Origin: Gp6-AA40 sp035649635
GTDB taxonomy: Bacteria > Acidobacteriota > Vicinamibacteria > Vicinamibacterales > UBA2999
Direction: 5' to 3'
Assembly (NCBI GenBank): GCA_035649635.1
Contig: DASRJE010000157.1
Coordinates: 1 to 64,000, forward strand
Length of the DNA stretch: 64,000 nucleotides
A program made the position numbers and the translations under genes. The notes below the pieces were generated by a model. That model did not search any database and had not been told where the DNA came from. It saw only the letters and a list, made by a program, of their open reading frames with translations. The stretch's first letter is position 1. Every line of letters begins with the position of its first letter. This document shows positions 36,652-47,055 of the stretch, piece by piece.

Positions 36652-38103
36652 GTGCAACCGTATTCCCCCTCACGCCGCACCGCTCTCGTCCTGACGGGAA
36701 CCGGCGCCCATGGCGCCTACCATGCCGGCGTGCTGCGGGCGATGCAGGAGGCCGGTGTCAAGATTGACGTCGTCGCGGGCCAGGGCGTAGGCGCGGGCGG
36801 CGCGGCGTTGGCCGCGATCGATGGCGCGGCACGATTGTGGGATGCCGAAGGGATCTGGCGGTCGCGCGCGGTGCGGCAGTTGTACACATGGCGCCAGCCG
36901 CTGCGCGTAGCGGGATGGCTCGGTCTCGTTCTTGTCACGATCCTCCTGGCTCCGGTTTTCGTCCTGCTCGTCGGCCTGCTGGTGTATCTCGTCGGCTTCC
37001 TGTTCGAGATGCTGCAGATCGAGGCGGGTCGTGCGCTCGTGTCGAGCTACACGGCCTGGTTACAAGTGGCGTTTGCCGGCGACAACCTCCCGACTTCGGT
37101 GCCACGCTTCGCCGTCATCGTCCTCACGGCAATACTGATCGTTCTATCGATGAGCGGCCTCCGTGCCGGTCGCGCAATCGGCTCGCGTCGGGCTGAGCGC
37201 CAGTGGTGGTGGCGTGTCGTCGCGGCGCCGTTCGATGCGCATGTCGCGCGGGAGCGTTTTGTCGACGCAGTTTGGGAGCTCATCCGCGGGGCCGCCTCGA
37301 TCGCCAGGCCGCCTTTGGCCGCATTAGGCCGGCGCTACACGGAAGTGCTCAGTGAAAACCTTGGGCAACCGAGCTTCCGAGAGCTCGTGATCGTGACGAC
37401 CGATCTCGATGCCCGGCGCGACGTCGTCGCGGCGTTGCTCGCAGAGCCGTATAAGCAGGCGTTTCTCGGTCCTCGACCGGGCCGCGATCGGAGGTCGGAA
37501 ATCCTGGACCTGTCGGGGGTCGCGCGGGAACACGTGATCGATGTCATCGGAGCCGGCCTCACGCCGTCGCTCCTGTGCGATCCGCACGTGATGACGTTCG
37601 CTCCCGATAGTTTCTGGCGTGGCGAGACGCACCGGCTGTGCGACCGTCCGGGTTCTGTTGCGCGCCTGCTGGAAGAGGTCGCCGAGGCCGGCGTTCGGCA
37701 GGTCGTTATCGTGACTGCGGTTGCTGCGGCAGCGGCGCCGCATCGCCTGCGGTCGCTTCGACTCGACCTCACCGGGCGCTTCGGCGAATTCCAGAGCGCC
37801 GCAGAGGCGGCAGCACTGCGCGACGCCCTCGAGTCGATTGGCCCGCGCTTCGATTCCGTCTACACGATTCAACCTGCCCACAACGCGATCGGTCCGTTCG
37901 ACCTCGCTGGCGCGTACGACGAAGCATCCGACCGTCACCAGGATCTCTCCGAGTTGGTGGAGCGCGCCTACGAAGACGCCTACCGTCAATTCATCGAGCC
38001 TGTCATCGGCGCGAGCGGGGAGCAACTGGCACACGCGGTGGCGCGCGCACGCGCCGTAGGCGTCCGCGAACCGGCCTCTGCCGACGACGTCAACCTTCGC
38101 TGA
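36652..38103 (+). CDS. Patatin-like membrane protein lacking the catalytic serine
   Basis: 483 residues, GTG start. The N-terminus matches patatin: ALVLTGTGAHGAYHAGVLRAM, then VDVVAG, but the lipase box GxSxG reads GQGVG, with Gly where the nucleophile Ser should be. Two membrane spans (about 85-125 and 160-185) interrupt the domain. The later ELVIVTTDLDARR and FDSVYTIQPAHN resemble patatin strands; no clear DGG/DGA acid box is seen. Likely a non-catalytic relative, perhaps a lipid-binding scaffold (inference). Cotranscribed with greA and the GNAT gene, which starts two bases after its stop. Confidence 0.7.
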   Translation: MQPYSPSRRTALVLTGTGAHGAYHAGVLRAMQEAGVKIDVVAGQGVGAGGAALAAIDGAARLWDAEGIWRSRAVRQLYTWRQPLRVAGWLGLVLVTILLAPVFVLLVGLLVYLVGFLFEMLQIEAGRALVSSYTAWLQVAFAGDNLPTSVPRFAVIVLTAILIVLSMSGLRAGRAIGSRRAERQWWWRVVAAPFDAHVARERFVDAVWELIRGAASIARPPLAALGRRYTEVLSENLGQPSFRELVIVTTDLDARRDVVAALLAEPYKQAFLGPRPGRDRRSEILDLSGVAREHVIDVIGAGLTPSLLCDPHVMTFAPDSFWRGETHRLCDRPGSVARLLEEVAEAGVRQVVIVTAVAAAAAPHRLRSLRLDLTGRFGEFQSAAEAAALRDALESIGPRFDSVYTIQPAHNAIGPFDLAGAYDEASDRHQDLSELVERAYEDAYRQFIEPVIGASGEQLAHAVARARAVGVREPASADDVNLR

Positions 38104-38104
38104 C

Positions 38105-38629
38105 GTGGAAGTGCGCCTGATTGAGTGCGATCGGGCGCGCAGCGCAGAGATCCTTGCGATCCTGAATGAAGCGATTCTGAATTCCACGGCGTTGTACGAC
38201 TACAAACCACGAACGATGGCGATGATGGACGTCTGGTTCGACGTGAAGATGAAGGGAAACTACCCGGTGATCGGCGCTATCGACCGCGAAGGCCGCTTAC
38301 TCGGGTTTGCGACGTACGGCGCGTTCCGCGAGAGGCCCGCGTACAGGTACACGGTCGAGCACTCCCTTTACGTGAACCGTGACTTCCGCGGTCGTGGCGT
38401 TGGCCGCAGGCTGCTCGACGCTATCATCGAACGGGCGAAGGCCGAGAACTACCATGTGCTGATCGGCGGCATCGACGCCGACAACGCCGTCTCGATCGAG
38501 CTGCACAAGAGGTTCGGATTCACTTATTGCGGAGAGATTCGCGAAGCCGGCTTCAAGTTCGGCCGCTGGCTTCACCTGGTCTTCTATCAGTTGATTCTCG
38601 ATACGCCGGCGCATCCGGCAGATGGGTAA
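38105..38629 (+). CDS. GNAT N-acetyltransferase, phosphinothricin-acetyltransferase type
   Basis: 174 residues, GTG start at 38105. ILNEAILNSTALYDYKPRTMAMM, then VEHSLYVNRDFRGRGVGRRLLDAII (acetyl-CoA pyrophosphate loop R-G-x-G-x-G/R) and GIDADNAVSIELHKRFGF. This is the layout of the Pat/Bar/MnaT subfamily that acetylates amino-acid-like amines such as methionine sulfoximine or phosphinothricin. Substrate here not known. An inverted-repeat element lies just after the stop. Confidence 0.88.
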   Translation: MEVRLIECDRARSAEILAILNEAILNSTALYDYKPRTMAMMDVWFDVKMKGNYPVIGAIDREGRLLGFATYGAFRERPAYRYTVEHSLYVNRDFRGRGVGRRLLDAIIERAKAENYHVLIGGIDADNAVSIELHKRFGFTYCGEIREAGFKFGRWLHLVFYQLILDTPAHPADG

Positions 38630-38639
38630 GACGGATCAA

Positions 38640-38691
38640 GACACCGGGTGTGATTTTCGTCTCGACTCACGCGAAAATCACACCCGGTGTC
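38640..38691. repeat. Dispersed inverted repeat, GACACCGGGTGT family, copy 1
   Basis: Arms of about 20 bases, starting GACACCGGGTGTGATTTTCG and closing with its complement, around a 12-base centre. It fills the gap between the stops of the convergent GNAT and argG genes. Another copy is at 50574-50628. May serve as a two-way transcription stop, but no T-tract is present. Confidence 0.85.
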
Positions 38692-40038
38692 CTAGGTCTT
38701 GCTCGTCTTCGTTTCCTCTTCCAACAGATGCGGCAACGATGTGCCGGCACCTGGCGCTAATAACCCGGTCCGCGCGTACGTCATCAGCTTATCGCGCGTG
38801 TCGGCGATGTCGAGGTTTCGCATCGTCAGTTGGCCGATGCGATCCTGCGGTGTGAAGGCCGATTCTCCCTTCTCCATGGTCAACCGCTCGGGTTTGTAGG
38901 TCAGGTTCGGGCTGCGCGTATCGAGAATCGAGTAGTCGTTACCGCGCCGCAACACGAGATCGACTTCGCCAGTCACCGCGCGGGCCACCCACGTCTGCGA
39001 CGTGCGCAGCATCATCGACTGCGAATCGAACCAGCGGCCTTGATAGAGAAGCCTCCCGAGGCGGCGGCCGTTGTCGCGATATTGTTCGATGGTGTCCTCG
39101 TTGTGGATGCCGGTGACGAGACGCTCGTACGCGGCAAAGAGCAAGGCCATGCCGGGCGCTTCATAAATGCCACGGCTCTTGGCCTCGATGATCCGGTTCT
39201 CGATTTGATCGCTCATGCCGAGGCCATGCCGGCCGCCGATGCGATTGGCCTCGTCCATCAGCAGCACGGGATCGGAGAAGCGCTGACCGTTGAGGGCAAC
39301 AGGGACGCCTTCTTCGAAAGCGATGGTTACCGGTTCGGCTTTGATCGTCACATCTTCGCGCCAGAAGGCGACGCCCATAATCGGTTCGACGATCGTGATT
39401 CCGCTGTTGAGATGCTCGAGATCTTTCGCTTCGTGCGTCGCGCCCAGGATGTTCGAATCGGTGGAGTACGCCTTCTCGGTGCTCATGCGGTAGGCGAGTC
39501 CCGCCCGCTGCATGTACTCCGACATCTCTTTGCGGCCGCCCAGCTCGTCGATGAACGTCTGATCCAGCCAGGGCTTGTAAATGCGCAGTGATGGGTTGGC
39601 CAACAGGCCGTAGCGATAGAACCGCTCGATGTCATTGCCCTTGTACGTACTCCCATCGCCCCAGATGTGGACGTCATCGTCTTTCATCGCGAGAACGAGC
39701 ATCGTCCCGGTGACGGCGCGACCGATGGGCGTGGTGTTGAAGTAGGTCACGCCGGCAGTTGATATGTGAAACGCACCGCACTGGAGCGCGGCCAGCCCTT
39801 CGGTTACGAGTTGCGCACGGCAGTCGATCAGTCGGGCTTTCTCGGCGCCGTACTGGCGTGCCTTGCGTGGAATGTCGTCGTAGTCCGGTTCGTCAGGCTG
39901 CCCCAGGTTGGCCGTGTAGGCAAAAGGGTTCGCGCCTTTCGCGCGCATCCAGTGGAGAGCGGCGCTCGTATCGAGCCCACCCGAAAACGCAATGCCAACT
40001 CGCTCACCGACCGGAACACGTTGAAGGATAGTTGCCAT
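38692..40038 (-). CDS. argG: Argininosuccinate synthase
   Basis: 448 residues, the long E. coli-type form. N-terminal ATP-pyrophosphatase loop AFSGGLDTSAALHWM, then ANLGQPDEPDYDDIPRKA, GRAVTGTMLV, YKGNDIERFYRYG and KPWLDQTFIDELGGRKEM, GRHGLGMSDQIENRIIEAKSRGIYEAPG. Joins citrulline and aspartate in arginine synthesis. No other arg gene is nearby, so the locus is detached from a classical arg operon. Confidence 0.96.
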   Translation of the reverse strand: MATILQRVPVGERVGIAFSGGLDTSAALHWMRAKGANPFAYTANLGQPDEPDYDDIPRKARQYGAEKARLIDCRAQLVTEGLAALQCGAFHISTAGVTYFNTTPIGRAVTGTMLVLAMKDDDVHIWGDGSTYKGNDIERFYRYGLLANPSLRIYKPWLDQTFIDELGGRKEMSEYMQRAGLAYRMSTEKAYSTDSNILGATHEAKDLEHLNSGITIVEPIMGVAFWREDVTIKAEPVTIAFEEGVPVALNGQRFSDPVLLMDEANRIGGRHGLGMSDQIENRIIEAKSRGIYEAPGMALLFAAYERLVTGIHNEDTIEQYRDNGRRLGRLLYQGRWFDSQSMMLRTSQTWVARAVTGEVDLVLRRGNDYSILDTRSPNLTYKPERLTMEKGESAFTPQDRIGQLTMRNLDIADTRDKLMTYARTGLLAPGAGTSLPHLLEEETKTSKT

Positions 40039-40052
40039 TCACTCTTCATCTT

Positions 40053-40112
40053 AGCCCGTTATGCGGGCTCACATTGGATTCCTGTGCTCGTTGCGACGAC
40101 GCATAACGGGCT
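40053..40112. repeat. Long inverted repeat upstream of argG
   Basis: Perfect 13-base arms AGCCCGTTATGCG (40053-40065) and CGCATAACGGGCT (40100-40112) around a 34-base centre. The left arm also forms its own hairpin (AGCCCG-TTATG-CGGGCT). Lies 15 bases upstream of the argG start codon, so it would be in the argG leader or promoter. Confidence 0.7.
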
Positions 40113-40140
40113 CGGCGCGCGAAGCCGCCAAAGAGACGCT

Positions 40141-40187
40141 GATAGTCGAGGGCTTCGCCGGGCATTCAGGGCGAGCCTTCGACTATC
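40141..40187. repeat. Second long hairpin in the argG / SGNH-hydrolase intergenic region
   Basis: Arms GATAGTCGAGGGCTTCGCC and GGCGAGCCTTCGACTATC pair over about 18 positions with one bulge and one mismatch. A TATAAAA-like stretch follows at 40193-40199, upstream of the hydrolase start. Confidence 0.6.
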
Positions 40188-40221
40188 GTTCGTATAAAAT
40201 CTCGACCACCTGGAGACTGTG

Positions 40222-41586
40222 ATGAGACTCATCGCCCGCGTCGTTGCGCTCGCAATCGTCGTCTCGACCACTGTTCCCGCCTTCGCGCAGAACGGGCGCG
40301 ACCCGCACTGGGTTGCGACGTGGGCCACCGCGCTCGTTGCGCGTGCTCAAGGGCAAGGCGGGTTTGGAGGTGGTCGTGGCCCAGTCCCTGCTGCGCCGGC
40401 ACCGGCGGCGCAGCCGCCAACGGCGGCCGCACCCGTGCCTCCGTCTGGCCCGCCGGCTGCTGCGCCGGCGACGCCTGCTCCTCCTGCAGGTGGCCGCGGC
40501 GGATTTCCGGCTCCGGTGACGATCTCGAATCAGACGGTCAGGCAGATCGTCCGTGTCAGCGTGGGCGGCGATCGAGTGCGCGTGGTGTTGAGCAATGCCT
40601 TCGGGACAGCGCCGGTTGAGATCGGCGCCGCTCACGTGGCACTTCGCGATCGCGACGCGCTCCTCAAATCGTCATCGGTAAAGCCTTTGACGTTTGGGGG
40701 AAGCACCACTGGAAAGATCTTGCCAGGCGCGACGGTGGTCAGCGATGCCGTCAACATCACAGTGCCAGCAGTCAGCGATCTCGTCGTCGACTTGTTCCTT
40801 CCCGGAGAGCTCGGCACCGGACCATCACCGGTCACGACCCATAACGGCGCCTCGCAAACGAACTACCTGTCGGCAGCTGGCAATCATTCAGGTGAGCCGG
40901 CGATGATGGTTGAGCGCACCGCAGGCGCGTGGTTCCTGATCGCACGCGTTGAGGTGGCGGCGAGCCCGGGTGCGGGAGCGGTCGTCACGTTTGGGGATTC
41001 GATCACGGATGGCGCACGCTCGACAGCGGACATGAACAGTCGCTGGCCGGATCACCTGGCGCGCCGGCTCGCGGCGCGAAAAGGCAATCCCGTTGGGGTG
41101 CTGAACGCAGGCATCAGTGGCAACCAGGTGCTGGGTGATGGTGCTGGTGTCAGCGCCCTGGCGCGATTCGATCGCGACGTGCTGATGCAGACCGGCGTCA
41201 CGCACGTCATCATCATGGAAGGCATCAATGACATCGGTCTTGCACGAGCCAACCCGGCACCGAGCGCCGACGATCTCATCGCCGGGCACAAGCAACTCGT
41301 CGCCCGCGCGCGTGCGCGTGGTCTCAAGGTGTACGGCGCCACGCTCACACCGTTCGAAGGGGCCGCGTATTGGACCAGCGAAGGCGAAGCCAAACGTCAG
41401 GCGTTGAATGAGTGGATCCGGACGAGCGGCGCGTACGACGCCGTGATCGACTTCGACCATCTGACGCGCGATCCGGCAGCGCCGACGAAGTTCCTGCCCG
41501 CCTACGATTCCGGCGATCATCTGCACCCGGGCGATGCCGGTTACAAGGCAATGGGCGAGGCAGTGGATCTGAAATTGTTCCCGTAG
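40222..41586 (+). CDS. Secreted SGNH/GDSL hydrolase
   Basis: About 454 residues; ATG at 40222 with GGAG upstream. Signal peptide ending VPAFAQ, then a low-complexity Gly/Pro/Ala linker (about residues 40-95) and a beta-rich domain (~97-250). The SGNH domain has block I FGDSITDG, block II GISGNQ, block III GINDIG and block V DHLHPGD, so Ser, Gly, Asn and His are all present. Likely a polysaccharide or lipid deacylase outside the inner membrane. It ends directly at a REP-like element. Confidence 0.88.
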   Translation: MRLIARVVALAIVVSTTVPAFAQNGRDPHWVATWATALVARAQGQGGFGGGRGPVPAAPAPAAQPPTAAAPVPPSGPPAAAPATPAPPAGGRGGFPAPVTISNQTVRQIVRVSVGGDRVRVVLSNAFGTAPVEIGAAHVALRDRDALLKSSSVKPLTFGGSTTGKILPGATVVSDAVNITVPAVSDLVVDLFLPGELGTGPSPVTTHNGASQTNYLSAAGNHSGEPAMMVERTAGAWFLIARVEVAASPGAGAVVTFGDSITDGARSTADMNSRWPDHLARRLAARKGNPVGVLNAGISGNQVLGDGAGVSALARFDRDVLMQTGVTHVIIMEGINDIGLARANPAPSADDLIAGHKQLVARARARGLKVYGATLTPFEGAAYWTSEGEAKRQALNEWIRTSGAYDAVIDFDHLTRDPAAPTKFLPAYDSGDHLHPGDAGYKAMGEAVDLKLFP

Positions 41587-41639
41587 GCCGGGTCCTGTTC
41601 TTGGGGCCCGGCGGGTCTACAAATCAAGACCCGCCCTAC
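41583..41639. repeat. GTAG-headed REP/BIME-like double hairpin
   Basis: Hairpin 1 at 41587-41612 (GCCGGGTCC/GGGGCCCGGC). Hairpin 2 at 41610-41635 (GGCGGGTCT, 8-base loop ACAAATCA, AGACCCGCC). Bounded by GTAG on the left and CTAC on the right, so each hairpin has a 5' GTAG on its own strand, the layout of bacterial REP pairs (BIMEs). Relatives at 43926-43990 and 44944-44973. Confidence 0.8.
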
Positions 41640-41643
41640 GTGA

Positions 41644-42391
41644 CACGGCAAAGGCCTGTTCAAGCGAGCGATTTCGCAAAGTGCGCCCGTGCGCATCGAC
41701 CGCATGTCCACTCTTGAAGAGGCCGAGCAGGTTGGTCGTCAGGCTGCCGAGAAACTCGGAGCCAGATCGCTTGCCGATCTTCGGATGAAGTCCGCCGAGG
41801 AGATTCAGAAAGGATTACCGGGCGGGCGGTCGATTGTCGACGGCTGGTATCTCACAGACGATACGTCGACGCTCATCGCCGAGGGCAAGAGCAACGACGT
41901 CGACGTGCTGGTCGGCTCGAATCGCGACGAGGGAGCCTTTCCCTTCTTCGGCGTCCCTCGAGGCAATGCCCAGGAATTCACCGCAGCGGTGCGACAACGC
42001 TTCGGCAGTCAGGCAGATGCGTTTCTGAAGCTGTACCCGACGAGCTCAGATGCCGAGTCGAATGCATCGCAACTGGCCGCGTTCCGCGACGAAGTGGCAT
42101 GGCGTGTCCGATCGTGGGCCGCGGCGCGCGCGCGGAAAGGCAAGGCGTATGAGCAATTCCACGCCCACGTGGACCACTGCGGACCGGGCCCTCGCCGAGA
42201 CGATGACCAGTTACTGGGTGAACTTTGCAAAAACTGGCGACCCGAACGGTGCCGCTCTGCCCGCGTGGCCGGCGTTCAAGGACGGCGCGAATGCCGAGTT
42301 GATGATCTTTGGGCCGACGGTCGAAGCGGGACGAGCTCTCGACCCAGCTCGTATCGCATTGTTCAACGCGTACAACGCGCAGCTGAAATAG
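41644..42391 (+). pseudogene. Carboxylesterase type B remnant, 5' truncated and frameshifted
   Basis: Translation from 41647 gives KGLFKRAISQSAPV, then TLEEAEQVGRQAAEKLG, VDVLVGSNRDEGAFPFFG and ...KAYEQFHA in one frame. TWTTADRALAETMTSYWVNFAKTGDPNG and the normal C-terminus follow in the +1 frame from about 42165. These are segments of a carboxylesterase type B whose first half (with the GESAG serine) is absent and whose His region near the frameshift is deleted. The remnant begins immediately after the REP-like element. Not functional as an esterase. Confidence 0.8.
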
Positions 42392-42410
42392 GCGGGCGTG
42401 GCCTTCGTCG

Positions 42411-43838
42411 TTACGCTTTGACCAGCTTTCGTTCTGGCGCCTGGTGCTCGTGGAGGAACTCGAGCGCCAGTGCCAGGACCTTGTTGGTGTACTCGTCGGC
42501 CTGAAGGTTGCCGAACTTCTCTTTGAAGTTGCGCAGTGGCACCACCGCTTTGGCCATGGCACGATGGCCGCCGGCGCTGCCGATCTCGTTGAAGTACTTC
42601 CGCACGAACTCGCCCGCGTTACGCGAGTACCCCAGATTCCGGACCGACATCACCAGCGTGTCGTTGACGATGCCCGAGATGATCGTCCACTGGACGTCCT
42701 CGAGCTGCAGGTAGAAATCGGCAACGTAGGGAATGAAGTCCTCGCGCGGTGTCGTGCCGAGGAACGCGCAGAACACCTGCTCCGTCATCCGGCCGTTCTG
42801 CCGTGCCCTGAGCACGTAGTCCAGCCGGTCCATCGTGATCTCCGCGCCTTCCATCTTGCGGATGAGCGTGGCGTCGGCAAGCGGATAGAGATACGAGAAC
42901 GCCTCGATGTCGACGCGATTCGCCTGCCGGTTGAAGAAAAGCGTGTCGGACTTGATCGCGTAAAGCATCGCCGTCGCGGTTCGCTCGGAGATGTTGGCGT
43001 CCACGGCGCGAAGATGCTCGGTCAGGATCGTCGAGGTCGAGCCGTAATCGACACGAATGTCCTTGTAGACAGCGGTGTAGCCTGACTGCTCCGGGTGGTG
43101 ATCGATGACGAGGTCCACCCGGTCGATCTCGCCGCCGAAATAGTGCGGCTGGACGTCGACCATCGCGATGCGGTCGAAATCGTTCACGTGCGCCGCGGTC
43201 ATGATCTCGATCTGGATGTCGAGGAGGTTCATCATCCGCTGGTTTTCAGGCCGCGTGACCCCCTCGAACGCCGCGATGACAGCCGTCTGCCGGTTGCGGC
43301 GCAGCACGTTACGGAGCGCCAGCCCGCTGGCAAGCGCGTCGGGGTCCGGATCGTTGTGCAAGAGGATGAGGACCCGGTCTGCGTCGCTGAAAAACCGCTG
43401 GTACTGCTGAACCTTGAGACGGGTGAGGGAGCGGCTGAACTCGGTGAGAAGTGGACCGCCGAAGAGTTCCGAGAGGGCCAGGTAGTTGAGTTCGGGGAAC
43501 TGCGCCTTGAGCTCTTCCTCGCGCTTGCGCGTATGCGAGGTGCCGACGCCCAGAACGTAGACCAGCGTGCCCCCGGCATCCCAGATCGCTTCGAGAACTT
43601 TGCGGAGGCTCTTCCGGCCGTTGTCCTCGACCACGACGCAGGTCCCTGGGGTGAGGTCGGCCTTGAGGTAGGTATCAGTCCGTTTGAGGTCGCCGAACAC
43701 GACGTTTAGACCACTGTCGTGCAGGCGACGCGCGAGCGGCTTGCTTTCGACCAGGAACTCGACTTCGAAACTGGGTAACAGGATTTCGTCGAGCATCCTG
43801 ATCGCCAGTTCCGTCTGGCAGGCGGCCAGACACCTCAT
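42411..43838 (-). CDS. DHH/DHHA1 phosphoesterase with N-terminal TrkA-like domain (NrnA-like)
   Basis: 475 residues. The first ~130 residues look like a Rossmann/TrkA-N domain (FEVEFLVESKPLARRLHDSGLNVVFGDLKR; LVYVLGVGT). The DHH domain has LLHNDPDPDALASG, IAMVDVQ and LVIDHHPEQSG (metal ligands), and the DHHA1 domain has GSAGGHRAMAKA. NrnA-type enzymes degrade nanoRNA or cyclic-di-nucleotide products and dephosphorylate pAp. The TrkA-like fusion is unlike the 310-330-residue NrnA. Cytoplasmic. Confidence 0.85.
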   Translation of the reverse strand: MRCLAACQTELAIRMLDEILLPSFEVEFLVESKPLARRLHDSGLNVVFGDLKRTDTYLKADLTPGTCVVVEDNGRKSLRKVLEAIWDAGGTLVYVLGVGTSHTRKREEELKAQFPELNYLALSELFGGPLLTEFSRSLTRLKVQQYQRFFSDADRVLILLHNDPDPDALASGLALRNVLRRNRQTAVIAAFEGVTRPENQRMMNLLDIQIEIMTAAHVNDFDRIAMVDVQPHYFGGEIDRVDLVIDHHPEQSGYTAVYKDIRVDYGSTSTILTEHLRAVDANISERTATAMLYAIKSDTLFFNRQANRVDIEAFSYLYPLADATLIRKMEGAEITMDRLDYVLRARQNGRMTEQVFCAFLGTTPREDFIPYVADFYLQLEDVQWTIISGIVNDTLVMSVRNLGYSRNAGEFVRKYFNEIGSAGGHRAMAKAVVPLRNFKEKFGNLQADEYTNKVLALALEFLHEHQAPERKLVKA

Positions 43839-43925
43839 TCCGTGCTCGTCCCTCGCCGTGGAACCCTAAACATAGGCGACAAACGCCAATTATACGCCCG
43901 ACGGACAGGGAATATTGCGGGGCCC

Positions 43926-43990
43926 GGCGGATCCATAAATCAGGACCCGCCCCTTGGTCCGTAGGCCGGGTCTTACTCTGTAGACCCGGC
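43926..43990. repeat. REP-like hairpin pair, second locus
   Basis: Hairpin GGCGGATCC-ATAAATCA-GGACCCGCC (one mismatch) at 43926-43951, then GTAG followed by GCCGGGTCT-TACTCTGT-AGACCCGGC (perfect) at 43961-43990. Both loops are 8 bases. Lies between the divergently read NrnA-like and VWA genes, just upstream of the latter. Confidence 0.75.
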
Positions 43991-44023
43991 GTCACCACAC
44001 CTCCGACCCGGCTATCATGTTCC

Positions 44024-44938
44024 ATGGTCAGGAGCGCGATCGGGGTCATTGCCGCCATCCTGGCCACGTCTCTCGCGCACCTAGCGGCCCAGCAGGCCAC
44101 TTTTCGCGCCGGCACCGAGCTCGTCAGCGTGACAGCGACGGTGACCGACCGCCGCGGGCAGCACCTGACCGACCTCACCCGTGAGGACTTTGAGGTCCTC
44201 GAAGACGGCAAGCCACAAACCCTCCAGCAGTTCGCCCGCGGAGAGGATCTCGAGACAGGACCGGAGCTGCACATCGGGTTGCTGTTCGATACCAGCGGCA
44301 GCATGGACGCCGACATCAAGATGTCCAGATCGGCGGCGATCAAGTTTCTCAACACGATGAACTACGCTCGCGACATGACCCTCGTCGATTTCGATACCGA
44401 GGTGCGCGTCACCAAGTTCAGCCAGCAGGACTTTCCTCGACTCGTCGAACGGATCCGTTCGCGCAAGCCAGAGGGATTCACGGCGATGTACGACGCGCTC
44501 GGTGTGTATCTCGACGGCGCCGCGGACGTCGCCGGGCGCAAGATTCTTGTGATCTTCACCGACGGCGGTGATACGCGGAGCGCCATCCGCTTCGGTGATG
44601 CCATGACGTTGATTCGCGCCTCCGACGTGATGGTCTACGCAATTGGGTTCCTGCAGAATCAGTCCAGCGGCTCGCGGTCGGATCAGCGCCTCCGGCTGAC
44701 GCAGATGGCGACCGAAAGCGGGGGCAGCGCGTTCTTTCCGACGACGATGAAAGAGATCGAAGAAGCGTACGACACAATCGTGTCGCAGGTGCGTGCGCAG
44801 TACACGTTCGGATACGTGTCGACCAACACAGCCACCGATGGCCACTGGCGCAAGGTTGAAATCCGCGTGCGCCAGCCTGCCGGCAACGGCGTCCGCATAC
44901 AGGCACGCAAAGGATATTTCGCCCCATTCCGTAACTAA
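44024..44938 (+). CDS. Secreted VWFA-related domain protein
   Basis: 304 residues. Signal peptide MVRSAIGVIAAILATSLAHLAAQ. A short beta module (LVSVTATVTDRRGQHLTDLTREDFEVLEDGKPQ) precedes the VWA domain, with MIDAS DTSGS at 89-93, a later Thr in GFTAMYDAL and FTDGGD. The C-terminus (YTFGYVSTN...RVRQPAGNGVRIQARKGYFAP) is typical of the Acidobacterial TIGR03436-type family. A single-domain version of the protein at 3584-5605. Probably metal-dependent protein or surface binding. Confidence 0.85.
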   Translation: MVRSAIGVIAAILATSLAHLAAQQATFRAGTELVSVTATVTDRRGQHLTDLTREDFEVLEDGKPQTLQQFARGEDLETGPELHIGLLFDTSGSMDADIKMSRSAAIKFLNTMNYARDMTLVDFDTEVRVTKFSQQDFPRLVERIRSRKPEGFTAMYDALGVYLDGAADVAGRKILVIFTDGGDTRSAIRFGDAMTLIRASDVMVYAIGFLQNQSSGSRSDQRLRLTQMATESGGSAFFPTTMKEIEEAYDTIVSQVRAQYTFGYVSTNTATDGHWRKVEIRVRQPAGNGVRIQARKGYFAPFRN

Positions 44939-44943
44939 TGCGA

Positions 44944-44973
44944 AGGGCGGGTCTTGTTCTCGAGACCCGCCCT
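44944..44973. repeat. REP-like hairpin after the VWA gene
   Basis: Perfect 11-base arms AGGGCGGGTCT / AGACCCGCCCT with the 8-base loop TGTTCTCG, starting five bases after the VWA stop. Same core as the elements at 41583 and 43926; possibly also a terminator. Confidence 0.75.
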
Positions 44974-45000
44974 GCCGGTGGACAGCCAAGCAGCGGATGG

Positions 45001-45035
45001 GGGATAGTGGGGAGTTACGGGATACGCGATTCCCG
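45001..45035. repeat. Degenerate heptanucleotide array upstream of uvrB
   Basis: Phase-7 units GGGATAG, TGGGGAG, TTACGGG, ATACGCG, ATTCCCG. More decayed than the other arrays; it occupies the uvrB leader. Confidence 0.4.
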
Positions 45036-45048
45036 GCACTGAGGATCC

Positions 45049-47055
<2,007 letters not shown>

